Source: Tolypeutes matacus
Lineage: Eukaryota > Chordata > Mammalia > Cingulata > Chlamyphoridae
DNA length: 64,000 nucleotides
Reading direction: 5' to 3'
Assembly: GCA_026826555.1 (NCBI GenBank)
Contig: JAKSZT010054324.1
Location: 4,486,835 to 4,550,834, forward strand
The stretch's first letter is position 1, and every line of letters starts with the position of its first letter. Position numbers and translations under genes: made by a program. The notes below the pieces were generated by a model. It had not been told where the DNA came from, searched no databases, and saw only the letters and a program-made list of their open reading frames with translations. Of this stretch, positions 33,559 to 44,225 are shown in pieces.

Positions 33559-35539
33559 AGAGTCCTGAGTCATAAAAGCCATCCTTACGGGGAGGGAAAA
33601 CAAAGTGCCTAAACCCTTTTCTAACGATTTTTATGACTTGATTATGGTAATATTTATGCATTGCTACTGTGAAGTTTCAAGGAGTGCTTAAAAGTATGCC
33701 TGATGTGTTCTTGATAAATTGAATATAAAAATACTTTTTGTAATTTCCCCAAAGATTTTCACGTTCAAAGGGAGCTGCACTCTTATGCTTATTATATCTA
33801 TAGATTGGGAATTGTAGGTCCAGTGGGAAATTCTGTTAAAGAAGGGGCTGGAAAGTAAGTCTCATTCTCTTGGAAACATGGTGCTATATGCTAGTAGATT
33901 TCACAGGGGAAAGTATAATGGAAATTTGAAATTATGAAGGCAAAGGTGGGATCTCAGTTCCCAGAGTGTTTTTTTTTTTTTTTTTTTTTTTAATTTAAAG
34001 GAAAACAAAGCAGTACTTTTGTTTCTGGAGATAATACAAATATTGCTTCATTAGAGAGGCCCGTTCTAATTCCCCTATCTGTATCAGCATACCCAACTAT
34101 CACATAGAAAATTCCCCTGAAAATATAACAAGAAGAAATGATGTGCAGGCAAGAGACTCATTTCTGAGCTCTCTGTGGCTTTAGTGATCTGAGAGTAATT
34201 TGATTATTCCTCACTGACGACAGACCTTCAAATCCACATCAGCTATCACAACGATTGTGACTGTATAAAACTTCCCAGGCCTTAATGGAATGTTGGGGAA
34301 CCTGTCCCACTGTCAACAATGATGACCCTGCAGAAGTACCCTGGCTTAATTTTTAGAAGATGCTGCAAAATGATCAGGTATACTAGGCAAACAAAAACCA
34401 CAGCTCTGCACTGAGATGTGGTGTATTGCCTCTTTGTTGTTTTTTCCTTTGTAATTGGTCCAATAATGCAAATGAAGGGGTTGAAGGCTGAAAAGTACCT
34501 CAAGGGGTCATCTGGAAGATTCCTAGGGTCTGCAGGCAAGCAATCCACGTGGAAGGTGTTCCTCATCATGCAGGATACAGCTGAGTTTTGTGATTGCAAC
34601 TGCCTGTAGACTGGCTGGTCAGTAAAAGGAATTTTCCTCTCCTTGACAGGGCCGAGTGTTTAAGCATAGGGATCTGGGTAAGGTGTGCAGATTCTTTTCC
34701 CCATTCTACCTTTCAGATTTCTGCCGGTGAGAACCTTCATGCTTTGGGGTGCTTCCAGGACCCTGTTAACAATTTATTAGCTTACCTTTATACCTCATCC
34801 AAAAAAATGAAAATTGGTGCTCTTTTGAATAAACACCCGTGAAAGAGGTAAACCACAGGCTGGCTATCTATACCATCTTGGGGATCATCTGCTAAATTAT
34901 TCATGATACAACTTTGCTTTTCTTATTGTATGCCCATGCCTTATAGAATGTGTCTTGCCAATTCTTCCAAAGATAGAAGACTGTTACCAGGCTCTACAAT
35001 GTTTGCTTCCCCAGCTTCTCCAGTAACATGGTTGTTACTACATTTTTTTTTCAGTGCCTTTACTGAACTCCTCTAAAAAAACTCCTTAAAAAAAGCAGTT
35101 TATAACTGTTATTGAAAATGATGGATTTGTTAATAAAAATAGGGGATTTGGAAAGCGTGCTGGTTTGTGGAGGAAGTGATGTGTTTCCTTTAAAAATTGT
35201 TTTTAAAATATTAAGTTGATAAAAAGAATATTCATAAAATGTATATGAGGTATCAGGAAGGAAGACACTAACTATAAGCAGCTCTATACTGGTGACATAG
35301 TTTAAAAGTAATATTACCATTACTTTTAAGCTTCCCTGAATACCACTCCCTTATCTTTCCAATGCCTTTTCTCTCTTTACTAACAAGCAACCACTCTTCC
35401 AAGTTTTGTTTTTGCTTTTACTAAACAGATGAAATTTACTGATAAACCTAAAAATAGTGTTATTTTTGCATGTTTATTTTAATATTAAGCAAATTGAATC
35501 TTGGAAGTATTCTTGAGTAGTTTTATTTATTTTTTGTTC
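33559..35539. other. Unassigned DNA
   Basis: Almost 2 kb with no gene recognised. A T22 run lies at about 33,969-33,991. Frames at 34,282-34,842 overlap on both strands and match nothing I know. Confidence 0.45.
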
Positions 35540-38500
35540 AATAGTATATACTTTTTTTCATATAATATACTTTATTTTTAAAGAAGTTTTAGATTATTGA
35601 AAAGTTACATAGAAAATACAGGGGATTCCCATATACCCAATCCCTCTCTCTCACACATTTTGTAATATTGTAAAATATTAACAACATTTTACATGAGTGT
35701 GGTACATTTGTTACAATTGATGAACAAATATTGAAGCATCACTACTAACCAAGGTTTACAGTTTACATTATGGTTTACACTTTGCACTGTACAATTTTAC
35801 AGATTTTGACAAAATGTATAATGGCCCATATCCGTCATTGCAGTATCATACAGAACAATTCCAATGCCCTAAAAATGTTCCATATTCCACCTATTTTTCC
35901 CTCCATTTCCCCTCAGAACCTGTGGTAACCACTCTCTTTATATCAATGTTACAAGTTCTTCTGTCACTACAATAATAATGTCTAATTTGGTCCATGGTTG
36001 CATTCCCACCTTATGTTTGTTCATTCTTCAGTCTTGAGGATTTTGGGATGCCTGCTCTGCTTCAGATTGAAAGGTAGCTTAGAATTTATGGGACAGATGG
36101 GAGAAACTGTTTTGTTTGCAGTTGTGGATACTCTTTGTTTGGGATGGAAATTGTCCATCATCATCATCTTGTTAATTGTTGATGTCCAGAGTCTGATGAA
36201 CTGGAGAATAGGTGTTGGCCACAAATCTGTTGATATCAGGACTCAACCAGTATATGAGCAGACATATATACGTCTCTGGGATATATATTTAATGGGTATA
36301 TTGCTAATTATAGGTTCAAATAAAAGGGGTAGAAGAATCACATGTACAGAAATTATAAATGAGTCCAACTCTGTTACACTCATTTATTCCAAGGTAAGTC
36401 CCATAGACGTGGTGCTGATTTCATGGGGTTGTATGCCTTGGCTATAGTGTCCAGATGTCTCTAGAGCCCTGCTGAGGCTTTGTTTACTGTGGCAGTTAGT
36501 AAGATGTGCCTGAGATGTGCATAAGTGTAACTTCTAGCATGACCTCCTGACTCTGAAATTTTTTAGATGTAAAAATGCTTTTGTATTTAAGGTTCCCCTT
36601 TTTGGTCAAGATTTTTTTCCGAATGCATTGCTCCCATCCCTGGGAGTCTTGCTACATTCTCAAATAGAGTGGCAAGAATCTCTTGAGTACATATGCAGTG
36701 CCTATTAAAATAAAACAGATCAATATGCCAACCGTTGATATTAATGCTTGTACTTATGAACCTTTTTCCTGTAAAATTGAAATTTAGCCTAATAATAACA
36801 ACTAATGCCTAAGAGTTATCTCCTGAAAACCTCCTAGTAATTCAGATGTGGCCTCTCTCTAAGCCAAACTCATCAAATAAACTTACTACCTTCTCGGTGT
36901 AGAACATGATTCACAGGGGTGAGCCTCCCTGACACCAATGGATTAATACCAATAATATGTTCTTAAACTTCATCCATATTGTAATTAATTTTTACTATGC
37001 CGACTATGTCGCAATATGAGCTGATGGACATTTAGATTATTTTCAGTGTTTTACTATTTCAAACAGTGCCACTATGAACATTCTTTTTTATGGCCCTTGG
37101 AGCACACATTCAAGAGTTTCTCTGAGGTACATAACCAGGAGTAGAAATGCTGTGATACAGAGTATGTGTGTCCTTTGTCATCTAGATAATACCCAATTAT
37201 TTGTTAGAGTGGTATTTACTAGTTGACACTCCAAACAGTGGTATATAAACTTTTCATTACTCTCAGATTCTTGTCAACCCTTGACTTGCCAGCCTGTTTT
37301 TCCAATCTTATGAATGTGAAATACCATTTCATAGTGATATTTTCTTTCTTATATGAAATAGAAACATTTAAAAAAATGTATTTATTGACCACTTTTATTT
37401 TTTATTCTGTTTAAGGAATTCTTTATATATTCTGAATAATAATACTTTATTAGTTACATGTGTTGCAAATATCTTTGCCCAGTTGTGGCTTTTTAAAATT
37501 TTTACATTTTTATGATGTTTTTTGGAGAACAGATTCTCTTAATTTCAAATAATGATATTTATCAATTCTTCCTTTATGGTTTGCATTTTAAAAACCCTTG
37601 CTTAAGAAATTCCTTCTGACACCATAGTCTTAAAAATATTCTCCTGAATTTTCTTTTCAAAGATTAGCCATCTTGCTTTTCATATTTAAGTCCATTTGTT
37701 ATTGATTTTTGAGTACCTTCTGAGGTTGGGATGCAATTTTTTTTCAAGTAGATTTTTTTTATTGTCCTAGCACCTCTGATTGAAAATCCATACTTCCCTG
37801 ATAATCTGCATTGCCCACTTTGTCAAGTTAGTCAATATGTGTGGTCTGTTACTGGACTTGGTTGTTTCCATTGCTTAGCTTGTCTAGGCTTGTGTCAATC
37901 CCACAGTGTCTTAATTATATAGCATTATACTAGGTTTTGATATTTGGTAGTTCTTCAAGAGTTTTTCTGTTGCTTTTACATATAACTTTTAGTACTAAAA
38001 TTTCAAATTCCACCCAAAAGTGGCATTTTTATTATTATTGCTTTGAATCTATAGACCAATTCCAGGAGAATTGACGTCTTTATGACATTGACTTTTTTAA
38101 TCAATGAAAATGATATACCTCACTATTTTAGGTCTTTTTAAAATGTCTTTTGATAAAATTTTATAATTTTCTTCAGGAAGACCTTGTACAACACTTGTTA
38201 GAGTTATCCCAAATTTATCCCAAGTATTTTTTATACTTTTGAAGTGGTATCTTTTTGAAAGCTACATTTTGAAACATCTTTAAGATGAAATAAATGGATT
38301 TTGTATATTGATTCTGAATTCAGCAAACTTCCTGTACTCATATACTTTTGTTATTTCAACATGAAAAATAGCAGTTTGCTTTCATCTTTCCAACTCTTAT
38401 ATTTGCCATAATACAGTAGTCAAAGGCTTTGGACAAAATGATAAATAGAAGTGCCATAGCAGTCAATCTTCTTCATCATCTCCAAAACAAACCTTTCAAC

Positions 38501-38639
38501 ATTATAACACTCAGGGTGATGTTGCTGTCAGTATCTTGTAGATAATTTAATTATGAATGGATATGATTTATACTGAGTGCTTTTTCTGATTCTGATAATG
38601 ATTTATCACCTTTAAGCTTTTAAAAAACTTTTTTTCAAT
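35540..38639 (-). mobile_element. Host L1 (old), part 1: 3' UTR and end of ORF2
   Basis: Antisense L1 reads continuously here. It starts with the 3' tail (GATTATTGAAAAGTTACATA, GTGTGGTACATTTGTTACAA), goes through a long 3' UTR (GGTCCATGGTTGCATTCCCA, TTCAGTCTTGAGGATTTTGG, GCTGATGGACATTTAGATTA), then ORF2 C-terminal text (GCAAATATCTTTGCCCAGTT, AGCACCTCTGATTGAAAATC). All frames are disrupted. The plus-strand frame of 149 codons at 35,998-36,447 lies in the 3' UTR and is not a gene. The element resumes at 42,614 after a younger insertion and again at 47,301. Confidence 0.75.
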
Positions 38640-38888
38640 TTTTAAAAACTTTATCGAAGTATCACTCATACATAAACATTCATAAACAATAAATTTATAG
38701 TAATAGTTGTGAAGTTACAAAACAAACATGCATAACATCATACAGGGCTCTCATAACTCATCCTACCACCAATACATTGCATTGTTGTGAAACATTTTTA
38801 ACTAATGATGAAAGAGCATTCTCAGAATATTACTACAAACCAAAGTATTTTACATTTGGTGTACATTCCCCCCAAACCATCCTGTTAT
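38640..38888 (-). mobile_element. Xenarthran-type L1 3' end, short copy
   Basis: TTATCGAAGTATCACTCATA, GAAGTTACAAAACAAACATG, CATAACATCATACAGGGCTC and TGCATTGTTGTGAAACATTT form an L1 3' terminus, closely related to the copy at 60,235-60,440 and more distantly to the one that follows at 38,889. Either an independent 5'-truncated insertion or a duplicated tail of the younger L1. Confidence 0.6.
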
Positions 38889-39529
38889 TATTTTTTAAAA
38901 AATATTTTTATTACAGAAGTTGTGAACTTACAAAACAATCATGCACATTTGCAGAATTCCCATACAGCCCCCCTCCATCAACACACCACACCATGGTGGA
39001 ACATTTGTTACAGATTATGAGATAGATTATCAGACTATTACCACTACTTATGGTTGATAGTGTACATTTGGCACATCTTTTCCATATACTCCCATTATGA
39101 ACACAGTACATCTTTGGCATAGTTGCATGAATAATACAGTATTGCTGTTAACCATAGTTCATAGGTCACACCAGTGGTATTTTCCCCATGCTTCTCCACA
39201 TCCCCACCACCCTGCAATAGTGACGTACATCTGCTCTAGCTCACAGAGGACACTCTTGCATCTGTACCATCAACCACAATTCTCATCCACCTTGGGTTTA
39301 CTGTGTTAATCAGCGCCTAGATTGTTCTCTAGCTTTCTTTCAATTGACATTTACATCCCTAGACTGCCCTTTCCAGCCACATTCTCATTTATAAACCAGC
39401 AGTTACTATAATGTGTTACCATCAACTTTTACAGTAAAGTTAATTAAAACTTCTATATAAGCATCAGTAGTCCATCTCAGTCCTCCTCTTATCACCTTTA
39501 AGAATCCACCACCACCACCAGATCTTGAA

Positions 39530-40245
39530 GATATTTTCCTACATTTTCTTCCAGAAGCTTTATGGTTCTTGCTTTTATATTCAAGTTTTTGATCCATTTT
39601 GAGATAATTTTTGTATAAAGTGTGAGATAGCAGTCCTCTTTCTTTTGGCTATGGATATCCGGTTCTCTTAGCACCATTTGTTGAATGGACTGTTCTGTCC
39701 GAGCTTGTCAAAAATCACTTGACCATAGATGCGAAGGTCTGTTTATGAACCAACAATTCAGTTCCATTTGTCCATGTGTCTATCTTTATTCCAGTACTAT
39801 GCTGTTTTTACCACTGTAGCTAGGTAATATGATTTAGAGTCTGGAAGTGAGAGTCCTCCAACTTTGCTTTTCCTTTTTAAGATGTTTCTGGTTATTCGGG
39901 ACCCCTTACCCTTCCAAATAAATTTGATAATCATGCTTTCCATTTATTTAAAGAATGCTGGTAGAATTTTTATTGGGATTGCATTGACGCTGTATGTTAA
40001 TTTGGGTAGAATTGATATCTTAATGATATTTAGTTTTCCAATCTATGGGCATAAAATGTTCTTCCAATTATTTAGGTCTTTTTTGGTTTCTTTAAACAAT
40101 GAATTGTAATTTTCTGAATACAAATGCTTTACATCCTTGGTTAAGTTTATTCCTAAGTATTTTATTCATTTAGTTGCTATTGTAAATGGAATTTTTTTTC
40201 TGACTTCCTCCTCAGATTGCATATTACTAGTGTCTTTTATTTTTT
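39530..40245 (-). pseudogene. L1 ORF2 C-terminal part, decayed
   Basis: Antisense text on the plus strand follows L1 ORF2 after the reverse-transcriptase core: TTAAGTTTATTCCTAAGTAT, ATTGGGATTGCATTGACGCT, CCAGTACTATGCTGTTTTTA, GCACCATTTGTTGAATGGAC. The minus strand near 39,597-39,540 reads [20 protein letters not shown] in a shifted frame. The piece ends near a CCACCACCACCACCA tract at 39,507-39,521, where the 3' UTR begins. Confidence 0.7.
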
Positions 40246-40315
40246 TTTATTATTTTGGACTGAAATACTGTTCTGATTTTTTTGTTTTGTTTTGTTTTTT
40301 GTTTTAACTAGTGTC

Positions 40316-40580
40316 TTTTAAAGTCTCTTTCATCTGATATAGATATAGCTACTCCAGTTTAATTTTTTTGTTGTTGTTGTTACTGCATGTGTAGAATATC
40401 TTTTTCCAGCCTTTCACTTTCAATCTATTGGTATCCTTAGGTCTAAGGTGAGTCTTTTGCAGACAGCATATAGATGGCTTATATTTTCTTATCCACTCCA
40501 CCAGTCTTTGTCTTTTGATTGGGGAGTTTAATCCATTAACATTCAATGTTATCATTCTTATTTCACCCATTTTGAACATT
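40316..40580 (-). pseudogene. L1 ORF2 N-terminus (endonuclease start), truncated
   Basis: Minus strand reads MGEIRMITLNVNGLNSPIKR, the beginning of the L1 apurinic-like endonuclease, including the metal-binding N of LNVNG. It continues SICCLQKTHLRPKDTNRLKV with the catalytic-region glutamine replaced by K (normally Q-E-T-H), then KGWKKIFYT and, after a short indel, TGVAISISDERDFKR. After about 85 residues it is cut. The Q-E-T-H to Q-K-T-H change alone would cripple nicking. Confidence 0.8.
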
Positions 40581-40656
40581 GAGTTTTGTCTGTCATATTT
40601 TATTTTCAGCACTCTTTTGAGACTTTTAGTTACTTTTACTGATATAATCTTCAATA

Positions 40657-41811
40657 CTAGACTCTCTTCCAAACCTTTTCAGACTGTAGTACACCTTTTA
40701 ATAGTTCCTGCAAGGCCAGTCTCTTTGTTATAAATCCTATCAGTTTCTGTTTATCTGTGAATATTCTAAATTCACCCTCATTTTTGGAAGACAATCTTGC
40801 CGGATATAAGATTCTTGGCTGGAAGTTTTTCTCTTGTAGTATCTTAAATATATCATACCACTGCCTTCTTGCCTCCAGGGTTTCTGATGAGAAATTGCTC
40901 CTTAATCTTATTGGGTATCCTTTATATGTTATGCATTGCTTTTCTCTTGCTGCTTTCAGAATTCTCTCTGTCTTTGGTATTTGACATTCTGATTAATGTG
41001 TGTCTTGGAGTTGGTCTATTTGGATATATTTGGATAGGAGTATGTTGTGTTGTGCTTCTTGGACATGGAAATCTATGTCCTTCAAAAGGGTTGGGAAATT
41101 TTCTACCATTATTTCTTCAAATATTCCTTCTGCCCCTTTTCCCTTCTGTTCTCCTTCTGGGACACCCATGACACACGTGTTTGCACATCTCTTGCTGTTG
41201 TTTAGTTCCCTAAGACCTTGTTCAATTTTTCCCATTCTTTTTTTCATCTGTTTTTTTGTATGTTTGCTTTTGTAGACCATGTCTTCAAGCCCACCAATCC
41301 TTTCTTCTGCCTCCTCAAATCTGCTATTATATGATTCCACTGTATTTTTAATTTCATTTATTGCACCTTTCATTCCCATAAGGTGTGCTATTTTTCTATG
41401 TATACTTTCAAACTCTTCTTTGTGCTCATCCAATGTCTTCTTAATATCGTAATCTCTTTAGCCATCTCATTGAATTTATTAAGGAGATTTATTTGAACAT
41501 CTATGATTAGTTGTCTCAACTCCTTTATGTCATCTGGAGGCTTATCTTTTTCATTTAACTGGGCCATATCTTCTTGTTTCTTGGTATGGATTGTAATTTT
41601 TTGTTGGTGTCTTGGCATCTGGCTTACTAGATGTATTTATTCTGGGTGCAGTTTCTCTCTTCAGTTTAGGACTTTCTTGTCCTTTCTCCCTTGCTGGTTG
41701 TGTGGTAGGAGATGAGGATGTAGTTGGTGCTGTAAGCTGTGGAGGCTCAAGCTGCTCACATTGCACCAGAGACCAATGAAGCTTCTCCCACCTTTCTCCT
41801 TTGCCAGCCAT
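40657..41811 (-). pseudogene. L1 ORF1 protein, frameshifted
   Basis: L1 ORF1p is the RNA-binding, trimerising chaperone of the L1 ribonucleoprotein. Three overlapping minus-strand frames cover it. The first (41,811-41,551) starts MAGKGERWEKLHW and is a basic, low-complexity N-terminus. The second (41,618-41,388) has the sequence DDIKELRQLIIDVQINLL. The third (41,433-40,993) holds the coiled-coil (NEIKNTVESYNSRFEEAEER) and the RRM-like part with CVMGVPEGEQKGKGAEGIFE. A fourth reading to the stop TAG at 40,657-40,659 contains the C-terminal domain (SSETLEARRQWYDIFKILQ, EKNFQPRILYPARLSS). Total span 385 codons, close to a normal ORF1 of 340-380, so the gene is complete but broken by at least three frame changes. 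The N-terminal limit could extend into the 5' UTR. Confidence 0.8.
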
Positions 41812-42613
41812 AGGGACAGAGCCACAGCTGTGTGTAATAATCCAAGTCGTGTAGGCCTAGACTCTAGTTGCCTGGAGAGACTGATGAAGCTTCACACCCG
41901 TTTTCTCCCTGCCTGGGGCAGGGTTGGAGTTGCAGGTGTGGGCAGCAGTCTATGCTGTGTAGGTCCAAAATGACTACAGTTGCCCCGGTAGACCCCCGAC
42001 TGTTCAGTCGGTGCCAGCCGAATGTACCTGCAGTTACCTGGAGAGGCTGGAGCAGGTCCTGCCAGCTTCCTTCCTGCCAGAGGTCAGGCTGAACCCTAGG
42101 CTAGTATTGCAGTTCAATCAGCATGGAAAGAAGCTGGTTCCTATCAGTACTGTGATTTTCAGTCTGCCTGCTTCCCCATAGGTCAGGGGCAGAGTTAAGA
42201 TGGCAGCTACCAGAATCTTTCTGACTTGGACAGGTTCACACTTTAGCTGTTCTTAGGATTATACTTTAGCCCATCAAATTTACTAATCAGTAGCTGAAGT
42301 TGGTGCCCAACTGTCTCTTTGTCCCCCTTTTTAGGGAAGTGGAGCTTCCAATTCCAGCCGCAGAACAGCTCCTGAGGCGGCTTGAGCCTCCAGTGGAGGA
42401 TGGGCACTGGCCTCTGTGGCATGGAGTGCTCTACTTAGGAATCTTCTCAGCAGATGGGCAGTCTCCTCCTTCCACTCTTCCAAGGATGTTGCAGGATGCA
42501 ATTCTGGTCTCCTGGAGCCCCAAACAGGTGCTTTGGATAGCTCTGGGTGATTACTAACTGCCCTGTAGCACCAGCTGATTCTAGGAGCTCCTTACTCTGC
42601 CACCATCTTGCTG

Positions 42614-44225
42614 GTTGTGTTTAATATACTTTTAATAATTGATTTTCTAATGTTAAAAACAACTTTAACATTTCTGAGGTATACCTAACCATTACAATGC
42701 ATTATTTTATTTATTCACTGATGGATTTGGTTTGGTGATATTTTATTTAGGATTTTAAAAAAAGAATCTACATATATTTTTCTATAATTTGTCTATAATT
42801 TTATTTTCTTCTATGGTTGTCAGTTTTTAGTATCAAAGTAAATAAAAAAATATTTCATAAAATATATTAATGTTCTTTCTTTTATTTACTAGGAATTTTA
42901 AAAATGACTAATTCCTTGATTGTTTCATATAGCCCTTGGAAATTTTGTTGGAAGCTGATGTTTTCTCTGTGTTAAGACTTTAAAGTACTGTGTCAATTAC
43001 CTGTAATGGTGATAGCATTATTTAGGTTTTCAATTTCTTCTTTAAATAGTTTTGATATGTTATATTTTCTTAGAATTTTTCTATCTTATAAAATTTTTTA
43101 ATTTTATTGGCATCAAGTTAGTGATATTGTCCTTTTAATATCTTTTTAATCTTTTAGCATCTGTATTTATATATTTATGTATTCCTAATGGGGTTCATTT
43201 GTGTATTCACTCTTCTTTTTCTCTTGATCAGTCTTGTCAAACATAAGTATATTGTATTAACTTTTTCAGTTAACAGCTTTTTAATTTGTTGTCTATTTCC
43301 TCTATTCTTGCTCTTATATTTATGATTTTCTATTCTTTACTTTCTTTGGGTTGTTTCTGGTCCTCCCCTCTCCCCACCCTAGATTCTTATTTTGTTTTAT
43401 TTTTTGCTTAGCTCATTTATTATTAGGCATCCTTCTTTTCTAATATAAGTATTTATATTACACAAGTTTTGAGAGAATATTTTTGTTACCATTCATTTAA
43501 GAATATGATTTGATTCTAGTAATAATTTCATCTTTGACTCATGAGTTATTAAAAAAGATGTTTATTCATTTCTAAAGCTTCAGGTTTTTCTAGTTATAGT
43601 TTTCTATTTCTAACTTGATTGTGACCAGGGAAGGTGATATATTTGATTTCAACATTTGAAATTTGTTGAGACTTACTTAATGGCCAGGTATATGGTCAGT
43701 TTTTGGTAAATTTTTTGGATATGCTTGGAAAGAATGTGTTTTTAACAGTTTTTAGGTGCAGTGTTTTATATATATCCAGCAGATCAAACTCGTTAATTCT
43801 ATTTTTCAAAACTGCTATATCCTTACTGATTTTTGTCTGTTTGACAAAAGTACTCTAGTAGTTGAGTTAATTAAACTCTCACCTGATGGTGGATCTGGGT
43901 ATTTCTTTATGTGGCTCTGTGAATTTTTGTTTTGTATGTGTTAAGGTGGTATTATCAATGCATAAACATTTAAAATTGTTGTATCTTCCTGGTCAGTTGA
44001 AACTTTCATCACTACATGGTCACACTTTTTACCTGTAGCAATGCTTTTTGCTCAATGTCTAATATTAATATAGGTGCATCAATTATCTATTGGTTTAGTT
44101 TTAAATCTTTACAGTTAAATTTTGGGACAAATGCCTTGGTTATATGTCTTTTGTTAACAGCAAAGAGCTGCATTAAACAACTTAACAGTTTTTTGCTAAC
44201 TGGAATACTGAACTCAATTACATTT
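42614..44225 (-). mobile_element. Host L1, part 2: ORF2 upstream of the break
   Basis: Antisense ORF2 text resumes: TAATTGATTTTCTAATGTTA, TGGAAATTTTGTTGGAAGCT, ATTTCTAACTTGATTGTGAC, GGCCAGGTATATGGTCAGTT, ATCCAGCAGATCAAACTCGT. It follows directly on part 1 in L1 order, so the younger L1 is an insertion, not a neighbour. The part ends at the target-site copy GAACTCAATTACATTT. Confidence 0.75.

Larger units (their letters stand above)
38889..42613 (-). mobile_element. Younger L1 with 5' end but internally deleted, inside the host L1
   Basis: The 5' end is preserved: complement of 42,570-42,613 gives the L1 start with CAAGATGGTGGCAGAGTAAG. Going down: 5' UTR (42,613 to about 41,812), ORF1 (41,811-40,657), the start of ORF2 (about 40,580-40,316), then a jump into the reverse-transcriptase-distal part of ORF2 (about 40,245-39,530), and a 3' UTR to 38,889. 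Roughly 3.7 kb remains where an intact L1 would be 6-7 kb, so most of the endonuclease and the reverse-transcriptase core are missing. It interrupts the host L1 between matching ORF2 sequences at 38,639 and 42,614. Frameshifts in both ORFs show it is dead. Confidence 0.8.

Noticed and set aside
35998..36447. Longest frame in the window, 149 codons, plus strand
   Set aside because: It lies inside the antisense 3' UTR of an old L1, has no family resemblance, and similar text recurs in L1 tails.
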